A stretch of 47,353 nt of DNA from Corinectria fuckeliana (lineage: Eukaryota; Ascomycota; Sordariomycetes; Hypocreales; Nectriaceae): NCBI GenBank assembly GCA_019137255.1, contig WPDH01000115.1, forward strand, positions 1 to 47,353, written 5' to 3'. Positions within the stretch are counted from its first letter, which is position 1; every line of letters begins with the position of its first letter. The position numbers and the translations under genes were made by a program. Shown one piece after another: positions 34,001 through 45,400 of the stretch. Under the pieces are notes generated by a model, which was not told where the DNA came from, ran no database searches, and worked only from the letters and a program-made list of their open reading frames with translations.

Positions 34001-34909
34001 TAGTGTTTAAGGTATACTAAGAACTAGTGAAAAAATAACTAGGTATTAATAACACTAATATGTTATTTCTCTTAGAGTTTACTAAGAATATCCTCTTATA
34101 GGGGCATTAGGTAGGTATTAGGAATTATTATATTATTTAGAGCTTATAAGTTTACTACTATATATTCTTTCTCTTTACTTACTACTATTTGCTATACTAT
34201 AAAGATAAGACTTACAAATAGTGTTAGTTTTATAACCCACTCTATTTGTTTTTAGTTATATAGTTAGTTAAATATAATATCTAGAAAGTCTCTTTCTTTT
34301 TTCCTTAGCAAGTAAGATTATAATTCTAGCTTCTATTAGTACTAGTTATTTACTAAGAGTACCTTTATATACTTATACTTAGGTACTAATATTTCCTCTT
34401 AGTCAGCCTAAATGCTAGCGTATTTCTATATAAGATCTTACACTTATTATATAAAGCTGGTTTAGTTATTATAGATTCTCACTTCTTCTGCTATTTTAAC
34501 TTCTAGAAGAGTCTTATCCTTAGATATACCTAGCTTAGCATTTAGATCTAAACTAGCATTTTAGAATCTTATACTAGGTTTCTAGTTAGGTTTCTTATCA
34601 GCTGGAGTTATAGCTTCTTAGGTTAGGCATTTAAGCTTATAGGTTATTAGCACTATATCTCTGTGTTTAGTAAGTAGGTCACCCTAGTTAGCTTTTTTAA
34701 TAGAGTTCTTATCTTTAACTAGTTTAAGAATACCTAGTTGTTAGTTCTTTTAGATTATTAGTAGCTTCCACCTGTTATTTATTATAAAGACTACCTTAAG
34801 CTATCTTATAATAGCTCTAATAATATCTTAACTTTATAAGTTAAGAAGGAAGTCTTAGCCTCTTAAGACACCTAGTACGCTTACTTATACTACTTTACTA
34901 CTTTTAGGA
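31089..34909 (-). pseudogene. Pol of Gypsy copy 2 (RT, RNase H, integrase, chromodomain)
   Basis: Counterpart of 19780-23600 with the same order. The catalytic box again reads FINNIIIFSD (about 33829-33862), so both Asp-to-Asn changes are shared by the two copies. That suggests they were already present in a RIPed parent, or were hit independently at the same CpA sites. Integrase-end text LYKILKQVGNLVYRL is readable near 31650-31760. Confidence 0.75.
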
Positions 34910-35708
34910 GGGATTATAATATATATATTACTTTTTACTAGATATTTATAAGGTCTTATATAGATATATACTAAGATAGGCAGGCATAGCCTATTAGCTA
35001 TACCTATTTATACTTCCTGCTAAGTATTAATAATATCCACTCTATAAGTAGTATTAAATTCTTAGCCTAAAAGTAGTCCTACTAATAGTTCTAGTATAAC
35101 CTAAGCTCTAATATAAACCTTTACTACTATATATTTTCCTGCCTAGTAGCCTAGTAAGTATACTATAAATATTACCTATCCTTCTGTCTTATTCTAGCCT
35201 ATACTACTAAGCTTAGCCTAATATTCTCTAGTAAAAGTCATATCTAAGAAGAACTAAAATATCTTATAACTAACTACTAAGCATATTATACTTATATCTA
35301 TATAGATCTCTTATTATTTAGTCCTAGCTAGAGTGGCTTTTACTTATACCTATATGTAGTTATACTTTAAGAGGTATTATAAGTTTAGTTTCTCACCTTA
35401 TAGTATATACTTAATAATAGTGGGAATCCACTTAGGCTTATAAGCGAGGTAGACTAAGTCTTATAGTAAAACTAGGTAGTAGTTACTAATATCTAGGATA
35501 AATTTCTTAGTACTATTCTAGCTTTTTATAGTTTCCTAGATAAATCTATATACCTTTAGTATAGTATATAAGAATTCTAGGTTATCTTATAGTTTGTTTA
35601 TATTAGTATTATATTATTCTATTACTATATAAGCTACCTCTTCTAAATTTTATAGTTCTTTTTTAGTAAAGAAGGCTTATACCTATTCTTAGGAAATATA
35701 GTACCCTC

Positions 35709-37629
35709 TAAGCTTATCTAGCTAGATATTATTAAATATATAAAATATTTAAGTGCTTATATTTCTACTACTAAGTTACCCTAGGTATATAATTATAAGA
35801 TAGAAAGCTAGGGCTAGTAATAGGGCTATATTTTAGGTTAGGGTTTTAACAGCTATTATATTTCTTACTAGCAGAGGTAATATAAACTAGACTTAATTTC
35901 AGGTTAGTATATTATTTTATACTTCTAGGGGTATAAGTAAGAGTATATATACTTATCCCTACTAATAGTTATTTTACTATAAGGGGAGGCTTCTATTATT
36001 ACCTATCTATAAGGTTAGTCTAGCTATATTACTACGCAGGGTTTAAAAGTATATTATCTTTAGTTCCTAGGTAGCTATACTAGCTTAGTTTCTTATTAAG
36101 ATATAATACTTTCCCCTAAGAAGGTAGTTTTAACTTTCTGCTATTATATAGATATAAAAGTTTAGTATATAAAGCTTATTTATATCCACCTAGTTATTAA
36201 TAGACTAGTAAGAAGCTAAGTGGCTTATAACTTCTTAGAGGTAAATATTAAGCTTATTAAAGACTAAGTTAGTAAGATAATTAGGTAAGTATCTAGTAGT
36301 ATATACTATATATTTAACTTTAGATATTTAATTCTAGAAGTTAACTTAGTTAGTAATATCTTAAATAGTGAATTTCTCCTTTTATAGAGTATTTATTATA
36401 ACTTCTAGTTAGGTTTTAAAGTAAGTCTAGATTAGATTAATCTATATACTAATTCTCTTATAACTATTCTAAAGTGCTACTTATTAGTTATTAGTTAGGT
36501 TACTAGTATACTAGTCTAGAGCTAATCTAAGAAGTAAGTATAGTATATTCTAAACTAGTACTACTTTATATTCTAGTTCTTATACTATATATTATTCTAA
36601 AGAATTAATAAAGCAAAAGGTACTTCTCTAGATAAGGTTCTTATTATCTAGCTCTATATTATTAAAGGATTTATTATAGGTATCTACTAGTTAGAACTTT
36701 TCTACTTCTTCTACTTAGAACTAGATATATAGCGCTAAAGTAGTATTTATTTATATTTAGCTAAGAAGGTTATATAAGTCTTCTATAGTAATAAGAGTTT
36801 CTTATACTATTAGATATTCTAGCAGATTATTTATACTTAGGGCTAATTCTATTAGTATCTTAACTGTTAGAGCTAGAGGTTATTAATCTACTATTATAGG
36901 TTTCTTACTTTTATTTAGTTAGAAGGTTAAGTTAAACTCTATAAGGGCTAGTTTATTTTACAAACTAGTTATTAAAAGGAGGGTATCTCTAAAGTATTAT
37001 TAGGCTAGAATTTATAGTAAGTTTAACAGGTTAGTAGATTAGGATCTTAGTTTATTTTTAATATCCTAGTTATAAAGCTATTAGGCGAGATTATTATTAA
37101 CTAGGTTAGCTATTAGTTACTAGGTGGGAAGAGGTAGTTATAGTAAAATAGAAAAGATCCTAAAAGGGGTTAAGCTAGTTATTCCTAAGGAGCTTATAGG
37201 TAGTTAAAAGATATTTAGGGGTAGTAATAAGTATTAGTATTTCTATCTAGTTAGGTAGTAATAAAGTTCTTTCTAGTTATATACTTATTTCTTAGATTTT
37301 AACTATCTTATAATTACCTTCTTAATTCTAGTATATAATTTTAACTTTTATATTAAGAGGTATATAAGAGACTTAGCTGCTTTCTTAGGGTTAGGTCTAA
37401 AAGTAACACACAGAAGGAATAAGTAGGTAAGTTTTAACTACTAATATTATTCCTAAAGGTAATATTCTTATACTTATATATTATCTTTCTTATTAATCAA
37501 GTTAATTACCTTAGGGGAGAAGAGTTCCTAGTAACTAGGGATTTCTTAGTGAGCTTTTAGGAGTTTCTAACTAAGATGAAAGTTAAGAGCTATTCAGAAG
37601 GTATATAAGTACAGGTAATATAATTACTA
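35709..37629 (-). pseudogene. Gag-like region of Gypsy copy 2
   Basis: Counterpart of 24400-26320. Minus-strand text such as NPKKAAKSLIYLLI near 37350-37410 is readable with Gln codons turned to stops. Limits approximate. Confidence 0.55.
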
Positions 37630-37634
37630 CTATT

Positions 37635-38018
37635 TAATATAAAATCAACTATATCAGGAGATATACAGAGTAAATACCACTAAGAGGAAGAATCCCTACT
37701 TATATAATTAAGATACCTAAAGCTTAGAAGTAAGATAGTAAGGTAATAAGATAATAGTTCTTCTATCTATTCTAGTGACTATCTTTCTCTTTATATAGGG
37801 GGAAGTCTTAGGGCACTCTCTGGTTACTCTCTGGGAAATCTCTAGATAGGTCTTAGGATTTCTCTAGGACTATCCTGGGATTTCCTAGGATAATTCCCAG
37901 CCTAATTAGTAGGAGATTTCTCTCCCTATTGTGGCTACTCTTTAGTGGCCCTCTCTAGAGTTATAGCCTAGGCTGTTGTTAGATGGTAACAGCCCTCTAT
38001 CCGGCTTATTCTGTAATA
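37635..38018 (-). repeat. 5' LTR of Gypsy copy 2
   Basis: 384 bp; plus strand starts TAATATAAAATCAAC and ends CTGTAATA. It is among the least RIPed of the four, with several CpA and TpG steps kept (for example near 37801-37830 and 37965-38000). Confidence 0.9.
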
Positions 38019-38023
38019 AATAG
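38019..38023. repeat. Target-site duplication AATAG of Gypsy copy 2
   Basis: AATAG stands here and at 28619-28623 on the other side of the element. LINE-2 carries the sequence only once. Confidence 0.9.
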
Positions 38024-40500
38024 CTTCTTAAGTAACTTACTATAATTATAAAATATATAACCCTAAAGCAAAAGAAACCTAGACCTTACTATAACTCTTA
38101 GTAGAATAGTAAAATAGCTAAAGTAACTTCTAAACTTAAGTAAGCATACTACACAGCCTAATAAACTAGCTACCTAGCAGACTAGCACACACACTCTAAG
38201 GTGTATACAGTATAGGATTAATACATATAGAACATATAGTATACCCTCTAGAGGAAACTTCTAATTAAGCTCTTATAGTATAATATAATATAATTTTAGA
38301 ATATAAAAAGATAGGCTAGACTATATAACAGAACTACTATAACTTTTTTATAGCTTCTACCCTTTATTTGCTAAGACTAACCTAAGCTAGTAACACTCTA
38401 CACAGATAAAGCTAAGATCTTAGCGAGAAAATTCTTCTCTAAACCTTAGATAGATAATTCTAACCTTCCCCCCCTCTTACCCCCTAAGATACCTAAACCT
38501 AAGTTAGGCTATATATGCCTAATAATAAACCCTAAAAAGGTCTAAGAAGCTCTATACTAAATTAAGTTATAAAAGGCCCTAAGAGAGGATAAAATCCTAG
38601 TGGGATTTCTTAAAGCATATAGTAACTTGCTTATTCTTATAATTACTAAAATAGTAAATATAAGCTTTACTATTAGTTACTTCCTAATACACTTCTGTAC
38701 TATAATCACTATAATTATCCTAAAAGCTAATAAGACTAAAAAATAANNTATTAGGCTAGCACCTAATATTACTACTTAATATAATTAGTAAGATTATTAA
38801 AACAGTTATTAGTAAGTATATTATAACTATAACAGAAGAGAAGAGGCTACTACCCTTAGGGCAAATAAGTAATAAGCCTAAGAAGTTAATAGAGCTAGCC
38901 CTAGCTGTAGTTATTAAAGCAGTGTGTATAATATAAGCTTAATATAGTCTTACCTCTCTCCTCTAGCTTAACTTTATAAGAGCCTTTAATAGTATTAACT
39001 ATAAACAACTTATTACTATCTTATAACTAAAAGGATTCCCTAGATAGCTCTTAGTATAGCTTACTAGCTACCTTATATTATAAATAGTATAGCTCTAATT
39101 TAATAGCTAAACCTCTAACCTAATTAAAGTTAAAGCAGGAGTCCCCTAAGGATCTCTTTTATTACTTATTCTATTTATCCTTTTTATTTTTAGCCTTTAT
39201 AAAGCTCTTAATAACACCCCTAGGATATTAGTTATTAAATTTACAGATAATATAAACCTGCTAGTATTTAGCTATAACACAAAAGAGACTTAAACCTGGC
39301 TTAAGACTGCGTAGGAAATATATAACAATTAGGCCTAAATAAATAGTATAACCTAAAAACTAGATAAAATATAACTCCTCTACTTTACTTATAAATATAT
39401 AGCAGACTAGATATAAATCTAACTTAGAGACTTAATAGTATAGCCTATCTAAACCTGTAGGTTTCTTAGACTCTTTCTCTATTATAAACTATTATAAGGC
39501 CTATATATAGACCACCTTAAAGGGAAACTTAAGTGTTAATACTAGGCTCTTACTATAATCACTATAAGCATATAAGGGGTTAGCCTTAAAGGAGTAAGAT
39601 TAATCTATATATAAGTTATCTATTTTACTATAGTCTATAGTGTAAGAGCTTACCACACCCTAATAGCTCCTAGTAGTAAGCCTTAAGGTATTATATAAGT
39701 ACTTATATTAGAATAGACTTAGAACCTACACGTGATAGTAGAGGCCTATAAAGCTATACCTACTCACCTACTAGAGATAAAGCTAGCTATCTCCCCTCTT
39801 AATATCTATCTTAACAAACTAGCTGCCTAATTTTATAGCTGTACTAAGAGATAAGATACTACTTAGCTTATTAGGGCTACTACTACTATAGCTTTAAGGT
39901 AGATTTACTATAAGCAGTAGTAAGAACTATAATAGTAACTATAGTAAGAAGTTAGAGATTAGCTTAAAAGCTAGCTTCTCTATAAAGAGCGTAAACTAAT
40001 ATTAGTAGTAATAAAAGCCCGCACCCTTTCTAAATAGACTATATAGTAGACCTAACTCTAAGATAAAGCAAGAGAGCACTAAAAAACTAATTAACTTAAA
40101 CCAGCTAAAGCTTATCCCCCTGCTAATAATAAAAGAGTATTATACTTATACTAAGACCTTAATAAATATTAAAGCTTAATACTTATATAGCTACAGACAG
40201 GAAAAATTAGTCTTAAAAGCTTTCTCTTCTAGAGGTATATACCTAATATGCCTTTACTATAGTGCCTATATAAGACTAGTAAAAAAACATCTAAACATAT
40301 TATTATCTTTTACTCTAAGTATACTAAATAATAAGAATACCTAATAAACCTACTATAAAACTAACATAAGTTTAGGCTTTAACTATCTAAGTGTAAAACT
40401 ACTTAACTACTTACCTAGTAGTTTTTAAGCTAATATATTATCTTATACTATAAACTAGCCTTATAAATCTATAGTAATTATAATTAAGTTTATAGCCTTA
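38019..40500 (+). pseudogene. LINE-1 reverse transcriptase and C-terminal region remnant
   Basis: Continues the frame set interrupted at 28623. Readable blocks are AKILARKFF near 38415, LKGFP near 39030, FNS near 39100, GVP-stop-GS at 39138-39155 (the usual GVPQG with CAA turned to TAA), and FTDNINLLVF at 39239-39268 (the FADD catalytic box with its second Asp turned to Asn). Text after about 39400 is weaker, and I could not fix an RNase H domain. The RT fold is certain, the C-terminal limits are not. An NN at 38747-38748 marks a sequence ambiguity inside the RT. Confidence 0.8.
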
Positions 40501-41529
40501 TAATAAGAATAGTATACTACTATACTAAGTGCTTTTTACCCCCCTTATAAGAAGTATAAAATACACTTAGAAAAAGCTATAAAAGGTAAAAAACCAGCCT
40601 AATTATAATAGCTACTAATCCTAATTAAATCCTCTAACCCCCTATTAAAATCCTCTAAGCTTATAGTACTAACTTATAGACTTAACCTAAACTTATACCT
40701 TTACTATCTACTACCTAACCCTATATATCTATATTACTCTCCTTTATACCTTTACTAGTAGTGATATTATTACTAGTCTTACTAGCCTTATTATTACTAT
40801 TACTATCCTTCTTACTAGTTCTCTTAAGGGCTAATAACCTAACTACTATAAGAATAAGAACACTCCTTAGACAGGTAAGAGCTAAGACTATAACATATTT
40901 AAGACGCTTAAGCACCTTAGTGATATAGTTAATCCTACTAACTAGTATGTTAAACTAGTTAAATATTAAGCCTATAGTTACTACTATAGGTATAATATAT
41001 ATACACTTAAGAGCCTAACTTTTTGCCTAAAGGGCTGTATTCTTAAGCCTCTTAAGCTCCTCCCCTTATATACTATTAGCTTATATATATACTATAAAAC
41101 TAACTTACACTCATATTATTAGTACCCCTCTCTTACTAGAGAGCCTTCACTAGAGCTTAGGTAGTAGTAATAATAGTAAACAGTAGGGCTTTATATATTT
41201 TATACATATAGGTATAAGCTATGTAGCCACCTGCTATAGTATTCACCTAGTCTTAGTAGAGACTTACTATACTATTCTTACCTATTTGCGTAATACACAC
41301 AGAATAAGAGATAGCTTATACTACTCCCTCTAGAGTAGTAGACTCCTCCCCTAAAGTTTTAGCACTCTTTATCTTAGCCTGTCTCTTTCTCTTAGCCTAT
41401 ATAAGATCAGCTTAGATATATAGCAGATTTATAGCAAAGAAACTTACTCTTATAGCTAGTATTATTATTATTATTATTATTAAAATCTATATATAAACAG
41501 ATTAGCATATATAACTATATCTCTCCTAC

Positions 41530-41555
41530 TAAGAGACTATACCAGGTTTATTATC

Positions 41556-41605
<50 letters not shown>
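41530..41605. repeat. TTA microsatellite at the LINE-1 3' end
   Basis: About a dozen or more TTA units directly follow the LINE 3' end (CCAGGTTTATTATC). LINE-2 has a matching run at 42393-42428, so a TTA-type tail seems to belong to this LINE family rather than a poly-A. Confidence 0.7.
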
Positions 41606-41606
<1 letters not shown>

Positions 41607-42376
41607 GTTATTATCCTTAGCTATATAAAGTTAGCTACTATAATAAGACTATAATAAAACTGTAGTGTAAACAGCTAGGAAATAAATATATTAATAAATC
41701 CTAGAAAGAATATATATTAGTATATATTTAAGACCTAAAGCTAATACAGGCCTAATAAAAAGCCTAGAGGGAAGCTACTTATAGAGGTGTTAAAAAGAGA
41801 AGAAAGAAAGAAAGATATTATAACCTAAAAGACTAAATAATAAATAATAATAAAGATCTATATAGCTACTAATAGCTGCTAACAGCTATTAAGCGTTAAG
41901 TTTATACTAGCCTCTAGCTACTAACAACTACACTACTAGCTAACTTACTAACAGCTAGCTAACCTACTAGCAGCTAGTTCTACCCACTTAAAATCCTAAG
42001 CTCTTAGCTATAACTATAAAGCAACCTAGATATACCTAGCTAGCATAATCCTAATACTTAACTGCTTTACTCTTATAGCAGACTAGATGCTTAATATTTA
42101 GTTAACTATTTTTCTCTTCTTTACTCCTTTTTTTCCTTTTTCTCTCTTTTCCTTTTCTTATTTTTTTCTTCCCTCTTTTTAATTTTTTCCTAGCCCTCTA
42201 GGAAATAAGATAACTCTAGTCCTAGCAAAAAAGACTATTTACTTACACATAGTAATAGCATAAAAGGCCTAACCTAGGCCTGCTATATAAAGGATATAGG
42301 TTTTTATCTAATTCTATAGTTTTTCCTATATCTATATAGAATAAAAGCACTATCTACCTTTTAGGTCTATAAAGTA

Positions 42377-42392
<16 letters not shown>
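41570..42392 (+). repeat. Repeat unit A, copy 4 (lightly RIPed)
   Basis: Best preserved copy of unit A, between the 3' ends of LINE-1 and LINE-2. It aligns with 1-775 from 41633 on. It keeps many C and G that the other copies have lost (for example TAAGCGTTAAG near 41889 and CTAGAGGGAAGC near 41763). It starts in the TTA microsatellite of LINE-1 and ends in AAAT/AAT repeats. No open reading frame. Confidence 0.75.
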
Positions 42393-42407
<15 letters not shown>

Positions 42408-45400
42408 TAATAATAAAAATAATAAACTTAGTATAGTCTCTTAGTAAAAGAGATATAACTATATATACTAATTTATTTATATATAGATTTTAATAATAAT
42501 AATAATAATAATACTAGTTATAAAAGTAAGTTTTTTTATTATAAATCTACTATATATTTAGGCTAATTTTATATAAGCTAAGAGAAAAAAACAGGCTAAG
42601 ATAAAAAGTATTACTACTTTAAGAGAGAAGTTTACTACTCTAATAAGAGTAGTATAAGCTATCTCTTATTTTATATATATTATATAAATAAGTAAGAATA
42701 GTATAGTAAGTTTTTACTAAGACTAGGTAAATACTATAATAAGTAGCTATATAGCTTATACTTATATATATAAAATATATAAAGTCTTACTATTTACTAC
42801 TATTATTACTATTTAAGCCTTAATAAAGGCTCTCTAGTAAGAGAGAAGTACTAATAATATAAGTATAAGTTAGTTTTATAATATATATATAAGCTAATAA
42901 TATATAAAAAAAGAAGCTTAAGAGGCTTAAAAATACAGCCTTTTAGGTAAAAAGTTAAGCTCTTAAGTATATATATATTATACTTATAGTAATAACTATA
43001 AGCTTAATATCTAACTAGTTTAATATATTAGTTAATAGGATTAATTATATTACTAAGATACTTAAGTGCTTTAAATATATTATAGTTTTAGCTTTTACCT
43101 ATTTAAAAAGTGTTTTTACTCTTAAAGTAGTTAAGTTACTAGCTTTTAAGAGAACTAGTAAGAAAAATAATACTAATAATAATAAGACTAGTAAGACTAA
43201 AAATAGTACTATTAATAGTAAAAGTAAGAGTAAAAAGAGTAATATAAATATATAAGGTTAGATAGTAAGTAGTAAAAGTATAAGTTTAAAATAAGTTTAT
43301 AAGTTAGTATTATAAGCTTAAAGGATTTTAATAAGAGGTTAAAAGATTTAATTAGAAATAATAGCTATTATAATTAAGCTAGTTTTTTACCTTTTATAGC
43401 TTTTTTAAGTATATTTTATACTTCTTATAAGAGGGGTAAAAAGCACTTAATATAATAATATACTATTTTTATTATAAGATTATAAACTTAATTATAGTTA
43501 CTATAAATTTATAAGGTTAGTTTATAATATAAGATAATATATTAGCTTAAAAACTACTAAGTAAGTAGTTATATAGTTTTATACTTTAATAGTTAAAGCT
43601 TAAACTTATATTAGTTTTATAGTAAGTTTATTAGGTATTCTTATTATTTAGTATACTTAAAGTAAAAGATAATAATATATTTAAGTGTTTTTTTACTAGT
43701 CTTATATAAGTATTATAATAAAAGTATATTAAGTATATACCTTTAAAAGAGAAAGCTTTTAAGACTAATTTTTCCTATTTATAACTATATAAGTATTAAG
43801 CTTTAATATTTATTAAGGTTTTAATATAAGTATAATACTCTTTTATTATTAGTAAAAAGGTAAGCTTTAGCTAGTTTAAGTTAATTAGTCTTTTAGCACT
43901 TTTTTAATTTATCTTAAAGTTAAGTTTATTATATAGTCTATTTAGAAAAAGTATAAGCTTTTATTACTATTAATATTAGTTTACACTTTTTATAAGAGAG
44001 CTAGCTTTTAAGCTAATTTTTAACTTTTTATTATAGTTATTATTATAGTTTTTACTACTACTTATAGTAAATCTATCTTAAAGCTATAATAGTAGTAGCC
44101 TTAATAAGCTAAATAGTATCTTATCTTTTAGTATAGTTATAAAATTAAGTAGTTAGTTTATTAAGATAGATATTAAAAGAGGGGATAACTAGTTTTATTT
44201 TTAGTAAGTAAGTAAGTATAGCTTTATAAGCTTTTACTACTATATATAAGTTTTAAGTTTATTTTAATATAAGTGCTTATATAATACCTTAAGGCTTACT
44301 ACTAAAAGCTATTAAGATATAATAAGCTTTTATATTATAAACTATAATAAAATAAATAACTTAAGTATAAATTAATCTTACTTTTTTAAGGCTAACCTCT
44401 TATATACTTATAGTAATTATAGTAAGAGCTTAGTATTAGCACTTAAGTTTCTTTTTAAGATAGTTTATATATAAGCCTTATAGTAGTTTATAATAAAAGA
44501 AAAGTCTAAGAAACCTATAAGTTTAAGTAAGCTATACTCTTAAGTCTTTAAGTTAGATTTATATTTAGTCTACTATATATTTATAAGTAAAGTAGAAAAG
44601 TTATACTTTATCTAGTTTTTAAGTTATACTATTTATTTAAGCCTAATTATTATATATTTTCTATATAGTCTTAAGCTAAGTTTAAGTCTTTTTTATATTA
44701 TAACTAAATACTAATAAGTTTATATTATTTATAAATTTAATAACTAATATCTTAAAGATATTATTAAGAGCTTTATAAAGACTAGAAATAAAAAGAATAA
44801 ATAAAATAAGTAATAAAAGAGATTTTTAAAAGACTCTTATTTTAACTTTAATTAGGTTAAAAGTTTAGCTATTAAATTAAAGCTATACTATTTATAATAT
44901 AAGATAGCTAGTAAGCTATACTAAGAGCTATTTAAAAAATCCTTTTACTTATAAGATAATAATAAGTTATTTATAATTAATACTATTAAAAGCTCTTATA
45001 AAGTTAACCTAAAAGAGAGAGGTAAGACTATATTAAGCTTATATTATATATACTATTTTAGTAACTATAGTTAAAGCTAGCTTTATTAACTTTTTAAGCT
45101 TATTACTTATTTACTCTAAGAGTAGTAGCTTTTTCTCTTTTACTATAGTTATAATATACTTACTNNATACTATTTACTATTATTTTTTAGTCTTATTAGC
45201 TTTTAGGATAATTATTATAATTATAGTATAAAAGCATATTAAAAAGTAGCTAATAGTAAAGCTTATATTTACTATTTTAGTAATTATAAGAATAAGTAGG
45301 TTATTATATACTTTAAGAAATCTTATAAAGATTTTATCTTTTTTTAAGACCTTTTATAACTTAATTTAATATAAAGCTTTTTAGACTTTTTTAAGGTCTA

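Larger units (their letters stand above)
28624..38018 (-). mobile_element. Gypsy chromovirus copy 2 (9395 bp), nested in LINE-1
   Basis: Same element and orientation as 17315-26709, offset by 11309 bases throughout and of identical length. LTRs at 28624-29007 and 37635-38018, flanked by the duplication AATAG (28619-28623 and 38019-38023). It separates the LINE endonuclease from its reverse transcriptase. LINE-2 shows the uninterrupted site near 45895-45930, which confirms both insertion point and target duplication. Decayed by RIP, with stops in every frame. Confidence 0.92.
16851..41570 (+). mobile_element. LINE-1: non-LTR retrotransposon with two nested Gypsy insertions
   Basis: Pieces 16851-17314, 26710-28623 and 38019-41570 read as one plus-strand element of about 5.9 kb once the two LTR elements and duplicated target bases are removed. 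Order of domains: ORF1 with zinc-knuckle remnants, apurinic-type endonuclease, reverse transcriptase, a C-terminal region and a 3' end on a TTA microsatellite (41530-41605). This order is that of fungal LINEs of the Tad1/I group. Every frame is full of TAG/TAA codons where Gln or Trp is expected, so it is dead. RIP is moderate: CA, TG and CG are reduced but still present, unlike its partner LINE-2. The 5' limit is set where homology to unit A ends and is uncertain. Confidence 0.8.

Noticed and set aside
40721..40915. 64-codon minus-strand ORF in LINE-1
   Set aside because: Low-complexity Ser/Asn/Lys text, antisense to the LINE and of no known family.
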